This document shows, piece after piece, positions 27,697-36,211 of a DNA stretch of 64,000 nt. The stretch comes from Methylotenera mobilis 13. Its GTDB lineage: Bacteria > Pseudomonadota > Gammaproteobacteria > Burkholderiales > Methylophilaceae. Every line of letters starts with the position of its first letter. Within the stretch, counting starts at the first letter, position 1. A program made the position numbers and the translations under genes. The notes below the pieces were generated by a model that searched no databases, was not told the origin of the DNA, and saw nothing but the letters and a program-made list of their open reading frames with translations. The stretch is taken from NCBI RefSeq assembly GCF_000384255.1, contig NZ_KB913035.1, positions 1,848,808-1,912,807 on the forward strand, in the 5' to 3' direction.

Positions 27697-29253
27697 ATGG
27701 CAATACCTATATTCAAACGTAGAGAAATCGTGCGTTTATTATGCGCGGGTGGAGATTTGTCTAACCGCCAGATCGCTAATTTGGTTGGCGTTGCATCGGG
27801 CTCTATCAATAAGATCGCATCACAGTTACCAACACTGGGTGTAACTTGGGAGCAACTTAAAGCATTTGGAGATGATGCATTTCTTGCAGCTTTTATCAAA
27901 AAGCCAGAACTTGCAGCATCCAATCGTTCGCATCCAGATTGCCTGCTTTGGCATAGAGAAATGGAGCGTGACAAAGATGTGACTCTACGTTTACTCTGGG
28001 AGGAGTGGCATATAGAGCATATAGATGGCGTTTCATACACACAAGCAACACGCATATATAAAAATTGGTTAAAGAAGCAGCGTGTAAGTATGCGCAAGAT
28101 TCATCATCCTGGCGAAACCATATTTGTTGATTTTGCTGGGCGCAGGCTGCCAATCTATAACCGTGACGATAATAGTGTACGGTATGCCCAGGTATTCGTG
28201 GCGACATTGGGCGCATCAAGTTATTCATTTTGCATTGCTGTTTGGTCGCAGGCGATACCGGACTGGATATTCTGTAATGTCAAGATGCTAGAATATTTCG
28301 GTGGTGTTCCACGTATCATTACTCCAGACAATCTCAAGTCTGCAGTGTCGAAAGTCACTCGAAATGGTCCGCATATTAATCCAACTTATGCAGAGTTTGC
28401 AGAGTATTACGACACTGCCATCGTGCCAGCACGGGTACGCAAGCCAAATGACAAAGGTTTAGTTGAAGTAGCTGTGCTCATAATCCAACGCTGGATTCTT
28501 GCAGCATTGCGTCACCGCCAGTTCTATTCTCTGGAAGAAGCGAATGCGGAAATTCTGCATCTATTGGATATTTTTAATAGCAAAGAAATGAAAGCCTACA
28601 AGGCGTCACGCCGCCAACGTTATGAGATGCTGGATCAATTAGCTTTAAAACCCCTACCAGATCAGGCCTACGAATATGCCGCTTGGCGGCTCAAGGTGCG
28701 TGTTGGAGACAATTACCATGTACAGCATGAAGGGCACTATTACTCGCTGCCCTATGCTATAGCGCATGCATTCGTCGATATCCGTACAGGGCCTAAAACT
28801 ATCGAGATAATACACAATGGTATGCGGGTAGCTACGCACATTTTATCCAATATTATAGGTGGATATACAACTAACCCAGCGCATCTGTCACCAAACCACT
28901 TGCAGTATGCCGAGGGCAGCCCCGATCAATTGTTGCAATGGGCAATGGCTGTCGGTGCGGCCACAGAAAAAGTATTCCAGCATCATTTGCTGGAGAATCG
29001 TCATTTAGCAAATGGGATCCGGGCTGCGTGTGCAATCCAGAAGCTGGGACGGCAATATGGAGCGCACCGGCTGGAAGAAGTCTGTGAGTACGCGGTGAGT
29101 ATCCATTCTATGACTCATACCAGCATTCTTTCAATATTTCGTAGTAAGGCAGATAAACGACCTAGACCGGATGCAGAAGCCGAACCTTTGGTAAGTCACG
29201 CCAATGTGCGTGGCAGTAAATACTACAAACAAATAACTGGAGAAGAAGAATGA
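27697..29253 (+). CDS. istA: IS21-family transposase IstA
   Basis: ATG 27697 follows an AGGAG ribosome-binding site. The 518-residue protein has an amino-terminal helix-turn-helix (REIVRLLCAGGDLSNRQIANLVGVASGSINKIA) and a DDE integrase core with GETIFVDFAGRRLPIY (first Asp), RIITPDNLKSAV (second Asp) and, in place of the usual NKGKVE-type motif, NDKGLVEVAVLIIQRW with the glutamate. The end includes the basic DNA-binding region. It starts 30 bp after a small GCCTGC/GCAGGC hairpin. Its last codons overlap istB by 4 nt. Confidence 0.93.
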   Translation: MAIPIFKRREIVRLLCAGGDLSNRQIANLVGVASGSINKIASQLPTLGVTWEQLKAFGDDAFLAAFIKKPELAASNRSHPDCLLWHREMERDKDVTLRLLWEEWHIEHIDGVSYTQATRIYKNWLKKQRVSMRKIHHPGETIFVDFAGRRLPIYNRDDNSVRYAQVFVATLGASSYSFCIAVWSQAIPDWIFCNVKMLEYFGGVPRIITPDNLKSAVSKVTRNGPHINPTYAEFAEYYDTAIVPARVRKPNDKGLVEVAVLIIQRWILAALRHRQFYSLEEANAEILHLLDIFNSKEMKAYKASRRQRYEMLDQLALKPLPDQAYEYAAWRLKVRVGDNYHVQHEGHYYSLPYAIAHAFVDIRTGPKTIEIIHNGMRVATHILSNIIGGYTTNPAHLSPNHLQYAEGSPDQLLQWAMAVGAATEKVFQHHLLENRHLANGIRAACAIQKLGRQYGAHRLEEVCEYAVSIHSMTHTSILSIFRSKADKRPRPDAEAEPLVSHANVRGSKYYKQITGEEE

Positions 29254-29993
29254 TGATGCAACAAACCATCTCTAAACTGAGAGAGCTAAAACTCCTTGGC
29301 ATGGCCGATGCTCTGCAGGCTAATGTTGGACAACCAGCATTTCGTGGCCTGTCATTTGAAGAGCAGTTTGGTATTCTGGTTGACAGTGAAGTGTCATCGC
29401 GTGATAGTCGCCGTCTCAACCGTCTGCTCAAAATGGCCAGACTACGCTACCCCTCAGCTTGTCTGGAGGATGTGGATTTCAGGCAGTCTCGTGGCCTGGA
29501 AAAACCGTTATTTGCTTTACTGGCGGTTTGCGACTGGGTGCGTCAACCAAAGCATATCGTTTTTACTGGGGCGACTGGAACAGGTAAGAGCTGGGTGGCC
29601 TGTGCACTTGGAGTTCAAGCATGTCGCCTTGGATTGTCTGTTATTTATAGATCTTCCAGCCAGATCGCTGAAGAAATCTCAACTGCAGCTGCAGATGGTT
29701 CGTTACCGCAATTAAAAGGTAGGCTGATCAAAGCTGCAGTACTAATTATTGATGATTTGGGACTGATGCCATTTGATTCTTTGGTGGCTAGAACCTTGCT
29801 GGATGTTGTCGATGAGCGTGATCGATTGCGTGTTGGTGCACTGGTTCTTACTAGCCAGTATCCCATTGATCACTGGCATGCATTTCTGGGGGATCCTACG
29901 ATTGCCGATGCCATTCTGGATCGCATGGTGCATGCTGCTTATTATATCGATTTGAAGGGAGGCTCCTTACGTAAAGGTAGGTCAAAAGAATAA
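29250..29993 (+). CDS. istB: IS21 helper ATPase IstB
   Basis: The 247-residue AAA+ ATPase, DnaC/IstB type, has Walker A GATGTGKSWVACAL, Walker B VLIIDDLGLMPFD and the sensor region LVLTSQYPIDHW. IstB assembles on DNA and licenses target choice and transposition by IstA. ATGA overlap with istA couples translation. Length is normal and no defect is visible. Confidence 0.95.
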   Translation: MMMQQTISKLRELKLLGMADALQANVGQPAFRGLSFEEQFGILVDSEVSSRDSRRLNRLLKMARLRYPSACLEDVDFRQSRGLEKPLFALLAVCDWVRQPKHIVFTGATGTGKSWVACALGVQACRLGLSVIYRSSSQIAEEISTAAADGSLPQLKGRLIKAAVLIIDDLGLMPFDSLVARTLLDVVDERDRLRVGALVLTSQYPIDHWHAFLGDPTIADAILDRMVHAAYYIDLKGGSLRKGRSKE

Positions 29994-30526
29994 TTAGGGT
30001 ATGGTAGTGGTACCAAATCCATCTTGTTGCCACTACCAAAAAATTGTAATTAGGGGATTGCTCATGCAACTAGTGCGCATTTCATTGCAAACGCTGGACA
30101 CTGCTATGCAATTCCCGAATATAGGCTTTGCAATTGCTGGTCAGAACGTCATGCAACTTCTGAGTAGTGTGGGATGCATTTAGGTGAGCAATGAAGATGA
30201 AATTTTGCGGGCGTTAGTAATTTAGAAATTTTAGGTCTTTTTATCTGATCAGGTTCGATACAGAGCATGCGTCGCTTAATTGACACATGACTGCTAAATC
30301 CGCAAAGCTGACTGTCAGCATCAACACGCACAGACAGCCATCAACCGCTTTGTCCGACAAATCGCACTGCTACTAGTCCTTGTCTTTACTGCAAACGTAC
30401 AGTGCCAGCCCAAAGAGGAACTTGCGAAGTTGATGGTAAAGAAATGAAAATTACTATCGGGCAAGCAGGCAACTAAGCTTCATTTCACTTAATGTATATT
30501 TATCCTGATTTGAAAGGATCATTGCT
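29994..30526. other. Non-coding tail of IS21 and junction
   Basis: A hairpin TGGTAGTGG/CCACTACCA (30002-30038) follows istB. The candidate IS21 end repeats lie near 30310-30344. A short open stretch before 30475 reads SPCLYCKRTVPAQRGTC then EVDGKEMKITIGQAGN and stop. With a CxxC pair and no start, it looks like the tail of a broken gene. No intact gene is seen. Confidence 0.45.
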
Positions 30527-30940
30527 ATGAAATCATTACCGATAATTTGGCAGAGACTAGTGAGCTCGAAAGGAAGGACGTGCGATCGCTGCAACGCCAC
30601 CAATCTGGAAATGCAGCAAGCCATCAGTAAACTCCAGGAGGCACTTCGCCCCTTGGGTATTGAGCCAACCCTTGAGACCAGAGAGATAGACGAAGAATCA
30701 TTCAAAGCCAACCCCTCTGAATCCAACCGCATTTGGATCGCGGGCAGGCCCATGGAAGAATGGCTTGGTGCAAGGGTCGGCAGCAGTCGTTGTTGTTCTG
30801 TTTGTGGTGAATCAGAGTGTCGAACGATAGAGGTAGAGGGAACTGCGTTCGAGGCCATTCCCGAGAAGCTCTTTCTCAAAGCTGCCTTGGTCGCTTCTGC
30901 TGAGTTGTTAGATCCCACCCCTGATGCGCCGGCGCGTTAA
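30527..30940 (+). CDS. DUF2703 protein, metal-resistance associated
   Basis: The 137-residue protein begins MKSLPIIWQRLVSSKGRTCDRC with a CxxC, then EMQQAISKLQEALRPLGIEP and a second cysteine cluster RCCSVCGESECRT. This is the DUF2703 pattern often found beside metal-resistance genes. Six or more cysteines suggest metal binding or redox activity. The true function is unknown. It is convergent with the DUF302 gene and only 3 bp from it. GC content is clearly higher than in flanking genes. Confidence 0.8.
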   Translation: MKSLPIIWQRLVSSKGRTCDRCNATNLEMQQAISKLQEALRPLGIEPTLETREIDEESFKANPSESNRIWIAGRPMEEWLGARVGSSRCCSVCGESECRTIEVEGTAFEAIPEKLFLKAALVASAELLDPTPDAPAR

Positions 30941-30943
30941 TGT

Positions 30944-31327
30944 TCATTTTGCCTCGTCAACCATTTGAATGGTGGTCGCTTCAACTTCCTTGGCGACTTG
31001 AACCAGCCCTGCATCTTGCGATAGCGCCGAAATCATATCCGCCGGTCTAATCAGACCGATCTTGGTCTTGCCTTTCTCGGTAAATACCGAGATACGGCAG
31101 GGCAGTGCCATATTCAGGCGCATGTCGGTAGATAACACTTTTGATGCCTGTACCGGGTTGCAAACCTCGAACACTTTGCATTCCTCCCCAAAGGCAATCC
31201 CCTTGCTACGCAGAGTGTTACCCAAGTCGTGAACATGCAGCACGCCGAAAGCGTGACGCTTCACTGCAGATTCAAGGTCTGTAGCCGCTTGTTCGAAGGT
31301 TTTATCTGTTTCAACGATGTAGTACAT
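30944..31327 (-). CDS. DUF302 family protein
   Basis: The 127-residue protein matches DUF302: YYIVETDKTFEQAATDLESAVKRHAFGVLHVHDL, then CKVFEVCNPVQASKVL, then MALPCRISVFTEKGKTKIG. Members are small cytoplasmic or periplasmic alpha/beta proteins of unknown role, often found with metal or redox genes. There is no signal peptide. Three cysteines line up with the conserved core. It follows the Met/His-rich protein gene on the same strand. Confidence 0.85.
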   Translation of the reverse strand: MYYIVETDKTFEQAATDLESAVKRHAFGVLHVHDLGNTLRSKGIAFGEECKVFEVCNPVQASKVLSTDMRLNMALPCRISVFTEKGKTKIGLIRPADMISALSQDAGLVQVAKEVEATTIQMVDEAK

Positions 31328-31445
31328 GAAAACTCCTATTGTCCAAGACTGTTTGGTTAAATGGTTTCAGCAGGCACACTAAATATCCGCAATTGCAAAT
31401 CGATCGGGCATGTTTAGTGTGCCTCCCTGTGTGGCGCAGCCTTAA

Positions 31446-31928
31446 TTATCTTGAGGGTTGTCCCCACATTTCATGCTGATGCTGCATCATATGATCCATC
31501 ATCATCTGCTGCATGGGCATGTAATGATCCATCATGTACTGGCGCTGCTTCATTTGCTCGGGGGTGAGGTTGGAATAATAGTCGTCCATGTCGTCCCATC
31601 CCATCATCATGTCGTGTCCCATTCCCATACAGCCATCAGGTCCCCACATGCCTTCCATCATATGCATGTTGTTCTGCATGGTCGACCAGTGCTCCTTGAG
31701 CAGTTTCTGCCGCTTCTGCGGATCCTGGGTCTGATGAATTTTGTCCATCTCTTGCTGCATCTTCTTCATGTTTTCCTGAATCTGCTTCATTTGCTTGTCG
31801 AACTCAGCCACATTAGGTGCATTTTGCTGAATTTGCGCACCGTTTTGGGGTGTCGTTTTTTCAGCCATTGCCGGGGTAGCCGAAAAAATGGCTGTAACCA
31901 ATAGTGCTATCAAAGCAGTCCGTTTCAT
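31446..31928 (-). CDS. Exported Met/His-rich metal-binding protein
   Basis: A signal peptide (MKRTALIALLVTAIFSATPAMA) precedes a 138-residue mature region. A helical Lys/Gln/Met part (KQMKQIQENMKKMQQEMDKI) is followed by a Met/His-rich tail such as MHMMEGMW, MGMGHDMMMG and MQQMMMDHMMQHQHEM. Such proteins bind Cu(I)/Ag(I) or other soft metals in the periplasm. No family name is assigned. It follows the P-type ATPase gene after 45 bp and is probably in its operon. Confidence 0.82.
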   Translation of the reverse strand: MKRTALIALLVTAIFSATPAMAEKTTPQNGAQIQQNAPNVAEFDKQMKQIQENMKKMQQEMDKIHQTQDPQKRQKLLKEHWSTMQNNMHMMEGMWGPDGCMGMGHDMMMGWDDMDDYYSNLTPEQMKQRQYMMDHYMPMQQMMMDHMMQHQHEMWGQPSR

Positions 31929-31973
31929 TCTGAATCTCCTTTAATCGGTATAAAACAAAGGGGAATGACTTCC

Positions 31974-34160
31974 CTATCTCCGTAACAACCGGAGTCCGTT
32001 TGCTACAACCAACAAACTGGCACCCATGTCGGCGAATACAGCCATCCACATAGTCGTCATTCCTACGAAAGTAAGCATAAAAAATACCAGCTTGATGCCG
32101 AGTGCGAGTGCGATGTTCTGTTTCAGTATCGCAGCTGTATCCCGAGACAAGCGCACGAAAGCTGGAATCTTGCGCAGGTCGTCATCCATCAACGCCACAT
32201 CGGCGGTCTCAATGGCGGTATCGGTACCAGCTGCCCCCATGGCAAAGCCTATGTCGGCGCGTGCCAAGGCAGGCGCATCGTTGATGCCGTCGCCTACCAT
32301 GCCGATCTTCCCGCCGTTTCCGTCTTTCAGGAGTTGCTCAATGGTTGTGAGCTTGTTCTCCGGCAGCTGGTTCCCTCTCGCTTCATCAATGCCGACCTCG
32401 CTTGCAATGGCTTCGGCAGTGTGCGCGTTGTCGCCAGTCAGCATCAGGGTTTTTACCCCGAGAGAATGCAGTTCTGCAATGGCTTGACGACTGGTATCCC
32501 GCACCGTATCGGCAACCGCGAAAATACCGAGCACCCCAGTCTGATTCGCCAATAGCACAGCCGTTTTACCCTGGCGCTCCAACGGCATGAGCTTGGCCTC
32601 GATGTCTGCGGAACACAAGCCCAGATCTTCAATCAGTTGATGGTTGCCGAGTTGGTAAGTATGACCATCAATACTGCCCTTCACCCCACGTCCTAGAATG
32701 GCGGCAAAGTCATCAACATCAAGCAACACAATCCCAGACTCATTAGCTGCACGAGCAATGGCTAATGAAACCGGATGATCGGAGCGTCCCGCCAGACTTG
32801 CCGCCAGGGTGTGAATCTGAGTGACGTCATCACCAGTTAGTGCGATAAAGTCGGTCTGGGCAGGCTTCCCGTGGGTAATGGTGCCGGTCTTGTCGAGTGC
32901 GAGAGTCGTTAATTGATGACCTTCCTCAAGATAGACACCGCCTTTGATCAATATGCCTTTGCGCGCAGCCGCAGCCAGCCCGCTGACAATGGTGACCGGC
33001 GTTGAAATCACCAATGCACACGGGCAGGCGATGACGAGCAGCACCAAGGCCTTGTAGATCCAGTCGAGCCATGATCCCCCATTGAGCAAAGGCGGCAGGA
33101 TAGCGACCAGCAGTGCGATGGCAAATATGGATGGCGTGTAGATTTTGGCAAACTGGTCGACAAAACGTTGAGTGGGGGCACGGCTACCCTGAGCCGATTC
33201 TACGGCATGGATGATGCGGGACAGTGTGGAATGGCTCGCTTCTGCTGTTACACGGTATTCGAATGAGCCGGTTTCGTTGATAGTGCCTGCGAAGACAGTA
33301 TCCCCTTCAGCTTTGTCCACGGGTAGGCTTTCGCCGGTGATCGGTGCCTGATTTACCGCTGACCGACCACTGGTGACAACGCCATCCAACGCGATCCGCT
33401 CTCCAGGACGCAGGCGTACTACCGCCCCAAGTGGCACTTCCTTAGCGTGCATGTCTACCCAGCTGCCATCTTGCTGACGAACTGTCGCGGTTTCCGGGGC
33501 AAGTTCCATCAACCCGCGTATAGCGTTACGCGCACGGTCGAGGGACTTGGCTTCAATCAGTTCCGCCAGCGCAAAGAGAAACGTCACCATGGCCGCCTCT
33601 GGCCAGTGTCCGATAGCAACCGCGCCGGTTACCGCAATCGACATCAGGGCGTTTATGTTCAGATTGCCGTTTTTGAGCGCGACCCAGCCTTTCTTGTAGG
33701 TCGGCAGACCACCGGACAAAATCGCCAACAAAGCGAGCGCAATGATCGCCCACTCTTGCACGCCGGCAATCCAGCCCACGACTTCAGATAACGTAGCCGC
33801 GACCCCTGAAAATGCCAATGGCCACCAGTTGGTCTTGGAAACTGGTTCAATCTGTGGGGTTACAGCGGTTGCATTGCCCGATTCAATCTTCGCTTCGAAA
33901 CCGATGGCTTGTAACGCCGTAACGATGTTATCCAAAACTTCCGGTGAGTGTGTAACGGTGAGGCGCCGCTGTATCAGATTGAAATCCAGCGCGGCTACAC
34001 CGATCATCCCCGTCAGCTTGGCTCTGATGAGATTTTCTTCGGTCGGGCAATCCATGTCGTCAATACGAAAAACAGTCTTGCCTGCCCCATGATCAGGTCC
34101 GACCATCATTGAAGATGAGTCAGTCGCACAATCACACGTATTGGAATCGCAAACTTTCAT
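31974..34160 (-). CDS. cadA: Zn/Cd/Pb-exporting P1B-type ATPase
   Basis: The 728-residue ATPase has an amino-terminal cysteine patch (CDSNTCDC) and a heavy-metal domain with DMDCPTEENLIRAKL. Eight membrane helices follow, with the ion motif LVIACPCALVIST. It also has phosphorylation motif DKTGTITHGK, TGES actuator loop and GDGINDAPALARADIG. The CPC motif and the MDCPTEE domain indicate the Zn(II)/Cd(II)/Pb(II) subgroup. It exports these ions from the cytoplasm. It is preceded by a MerR-type promoter but has no adjacent regulator gene. Confidence 0.94.
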   Translation of the reverse strand: MKVCDSNTCDCATDSSSMMVGPDHGAGKTVFRIDDMDCPTEENLIRAKLTGMIGVAALDFNLIQRRLTVTHSPEVLDNIVTALQAIGFEAKIESGNATAVTPQIEPVSKTNWWPLAFSGVAATLSEVVGWIAGVQEWAIIALALLAILSGGLPTYKKGWVALKNGNLNINALMSIAVTGAVAIGHWPEAAMVTFLFALAELIEAKSLDRARNAIRGLMELAPETATVRQQDGSWVDMHAKEVPLGAVVRLRPGERIALDGVVTSGRSAVNQAPITGESLPVDKAEGDTVFAGTINETGSFEYRVTAEASHSTLSRIIHAVESAQGSRAPTQRFVDQFAKIYTPSIFAIALLVAILPPLLNGGSWLDWIYKALVLLVIACPCALVISTPVTIVSGLAAAARKGILIKGGVYLEEGHQLTTLALDKTGTITHGKPAQTDFIALTGDDVTQIHTLAASLAGRSDHPVSLAIARAANESGIVLLDVDDFAAILGRGVKGSIDGHTYQLGNHQLIEDLGLCSADIEAKLMPLERQGKTAVLLANQTGVLGIFAVADTVRDTSRQAIAELHSLGVKTLMLTGDNAHTAEAIASEVGIDEARGNQLPENKLTTIEQLLKDGNGGKIGMVGDGINDAPALARADIGFAMGAAGTDTAIETADVALMDDDLRKIPAFVRLSRDTAAILKQNIALALGIKLVFFMLTFVGMTTMWMAVFADMGASLLVVANGLRLLRR

Positions 34161-34475
34161 ATCAGTCTTATCATTTGTAGAGAAATATTTAAGCTACCCT
34201 GCAGCGGCTATAGAGTCAAGTGATTGTTATGATGGAGACCCAGACTTTCTGACAATGACATGAAAGTTGGGTAGTGAGCAAAACTAACGCGCGCAAAAAT
34301 CGAGACAATTCGCAGCAGTAATTAATCGATGGTTACACAAAATTCAGAACCCCCTTGATATTGAACTGGAGCACCGAGCTTCTGCTGTTGGTATGGATAA
34401 CTTTGTAACAGGTATTATCTACTTATACCACCCATTTTCCTTGAGTATTGATTATTGATATGTTAAATTTAACTT
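34161..34475. other. Divergent intergenic region, cadA/czcI
   Basis: The left part holds the MerR-type promoter for cadA (34189-34219). The remaining 250 bp up to czcI has no open frame of note and no remnant of a cadR/pbrR-like gene was found. No clear promoter for the czc operon was identified, beyond AT-rich stretches near 34440. Confidence 0.6.
34189..34219 (-). promoter_or_regulatory. MerR-family (CadR/ZntR-like) promoter of cadA
   Basis: Towards cadA, TTGACT (34214-34219) is followed by a dyad ACTCTATAG-ccgc-TGCAGGGT with a 20-21-base spacer to an AT-rich -10 (CTTAAAT). This mirrors known CadR/PbrR/ZntR operators of the form ACxCTATAG...CTAxAGGGT. The gene for the matching regulator is not next to it. 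Confidence 0.7.
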
Positions 34476-34841
34476 GTGAAGATATTATCTAAAATCCTTT
34501 TAATCTTATTCGTGTTGCAGTCTACATGGGCTGTTGCTGCTCAATATTGCCAGCACGAAGAAAGTCCGAAGGTTGAGCATATTGGTCACCATACGCATAA
34601 GCATACTTCTCAAAGTGCTGACAGTAATCATGTGACCGATCAAAAATCAAGCGACAGCTCTAAGTCAGGAGTTGATACTGATTGCCCTTTCTGTCACTTA
34701 AGCAGTATCAAATCAATGATTAGTAACTTGCCTGTGATTGATGCAGAAATCGAGTCTGTTGTAATAGTCGGTATTTATCGCAGCTATCCTGAAATTATTC
34801 CACTGAAGCCTGAACGACCCAACTGGAATCTTGCTGTTTAA
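34476..34841 (+). CDS. czcI: CzcI-like small periplasmic protein
   Basis: The 121-residue protein starts at GTG with a signal peptide (KILSKILLILFVLQSTWAVA) then a His-rich, acidic linker (HIGHHTHKHTS) and DTDCPFCHLSSIKSM, a CxxCH motif. Its position as the first gene before czcC and its pattern fit CzcI, an accessory and possibly regulatory protein of Czc efflux operons. The carboxy part IYRSYPEIIPLKPERPNWNLA matches family ends. The exact mechanism is unknown. Confidence 0.8.
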   Translation: MKILSKILLILFVLQSTWAVAAQYCQHEESPKVEHIGHHTHKHTSQSADSNHVTDQKSSDSSKSGVDTDCPFCHLSSIKSMISNLPVIDAEIESVVIVGIYRSYPEIIPLKPERPNWNLAV

Positions 34842-34933
34842 TTCAGCGAGATTTTGTCATCTTTAAATACTAGTTATTCTGTAGCAATTAACATTATCTC
34901 GCTGAATTCTGACCTTATTTTTAGGAGAATTCT

Positions 34934-36199
34934 ATGCGTTTATGTTATTTGTTTTTATCATTTATTTTATTATCAATCCCGGTACTGGCGGCAAATGACG
35001 CTGCCCTACAACATGCCGAAAACCAAAATTTAACAGATCTTTCTCTTTCAGACTCACTTGATCTGGCATTGAAGGCAAATCCTGATATTGCCGTTGCCAT
35101 ACGCGAGCGAGAGGCTATAGATGGAGTAAAAGTACAAGCTGCCACTAGGCCCAATCCCTTTGTATCAACCTCTATTCAAGACACCCGAAGTGCTACACGG
35201 CAGATTTATCTTCAATTTAACCAAGAGATTGAGCTAGGAGATAAGCGTACAGCCAGGATGGAAGCTGCCGATGCTTTCTATAGCAAAGCAGATGCCGAGC
35301 TAGCCACTAAAAAAGCTGAAATTCACGCTAATGTGGTGTTGGCTTTTTATGAGTTACTGGTGGCACAAGAACGAGTGACACTTGCCAAGTCCTCAGTGGT
35401 AGTTGCCGAATCGGCACTTGATGCTGCTTCTAAGCGTGTCAAAGCTGGCAAAAGTTCACCCGTTGAGCAAACCAAATCAACTGTTGCTGCTGCATCCGCA
35501 AAAATTGAGCTGGTTCAAGCCATGACGCAATTAAACAATAGTCGCAAACGTTTAAGTGCTCTGTGGGGTGATAACGCACCTAGCTTCGAGCGTGCAACTG
35601 GTGAAGTTGCAACCATTCCTGAAATAAGCTCACTGAGTAACCTTCAATCATTAATAGATAGCGCTCCATCCGTCAAATTAGCCAAACTGGAAATTGATGC
35701 GCGAAAGGCAATGACTAGGATTGAGCGTAGCAGAGCCATCCCTAATATCACAATCAGTGCAGGGGTAGTGAATAACCAAGAGATTGGGCTTAATCAGGCC
35801 TTGTTTGGATTGTCCATTCCAATCCCAGTCTTTGATCGTAACCAAGGTAATGTTCAAGAGGCTGCCAGCCGCACATTTAAAGCTGAAGACGAACTGATTG
35901 CTGTAAAAAACAGAATTCAAACAAATCTGGCTACACAATATGAAAGACTAAATGCGGCCAGACAGGCAACTCTGTCGCTGCAAAGTGACATTCTACCCAA
36001 TGCTCAAAGCGCGTTTGATGCTGCCAACAGAGGCTTTAGTTTGGGTAAGTTTAACTTTCTGGATGTGTTGGATGCTCAACGCACGCTATATCAAGCCAAA
36101 TCTCAATATATCAACGCACTCTTGGAAGCACATCAATCGATTGCTGAAATAGAACGTACTCTTGGTGAAGTTGTAGAGCACCAAGCAACAAAGCCTTAA
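34934..36199 (+). CDS. czcC: Outer-membrane efflux channel CzcC
   Basis: A signal peptide (LCYLFLSFILLSIPVLAAN) leads a 421-residue TolC-family protein with the usual two helical repeats: LSLSDSLDLALKANPDIAVA near residue 35, and AFDAANRGFSLGKFNFLDVLDAQRTL near residue 360. It forms the outer-membrane trimer tunnel of the CzcCBA tripartite pump. It precedes czcB by 12 bp. Length is normal for CzcC. Confidence 0.93.
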   Translation: MRLCYLFLSFILLSIPVLAANDAALQHAENQNLTDLSLSDSLDLALKANPDIAVAIREREAIDGVKVQAATRPNPFVSTSIQDTRSATRQIYLQFNQEIELGDKRTARMEAADAFYSKADAELATKKAEIHANVVLAFYELLVAQERVTLAKSSVVVAESALDAASKRVKAGKSSPVEQTKSTVAAASAKIELVQAMTQLNNSRKRLSALWGDNAPSFERATGEVATIPEISSLSNLQSLIDSAPSVKLAKLEIDARKAMTRIERSRAIPNITISAGVVNNQEIGLNQALFGLSIPIPVFDRNQGNVQEAASRTFKAEDELIAVKNRIQTNLATQYERLNAARQATLSLQSDILPNAQSAFDAANRGFSLGKFNFLDVLDAQRTLYQAKSQYINALLEAHQSIAEIERTLGEVVEHQATKP

Positions 36200-36211
36200 G
36201 GATAATTAATC

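Larger units (their letters stand above)
27570..30350 (+). mobile_element. IS21-family insertion sequence
   Basis: An intact istA-istB pair with ATGA overlap defines the element. Near 27580-27625 and 30305-30356 are stretches that share GACAGCC-like and CGCTTTGTCC motifs. At 30310 and 30333 the related repeats GACTGTCAGCATCAA and GACAGCCATCAA occur in tandem, as at IS21-type ends. The precise ends and target duplication could not be fixed, so the limits are approximate. Confidence 0.6.

Noticed and set aside
30454-30918. 154-codon minus-strand frame opposite the DUF2703 gene
   Set aside because: The plus-strand frame shows conserved cysteine motifs of DUF2703; the minus frame has Ser-rich composition typical of a shadow.
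31458-31904. Histidine/leucine-rich open frame on the plus strand
   Set aside because: It is the antisense shadow of the Met/His-rich exported protein; ATG/CAT codons in the sense strand create the His runs, and there is no ribosome-binding site or signal.
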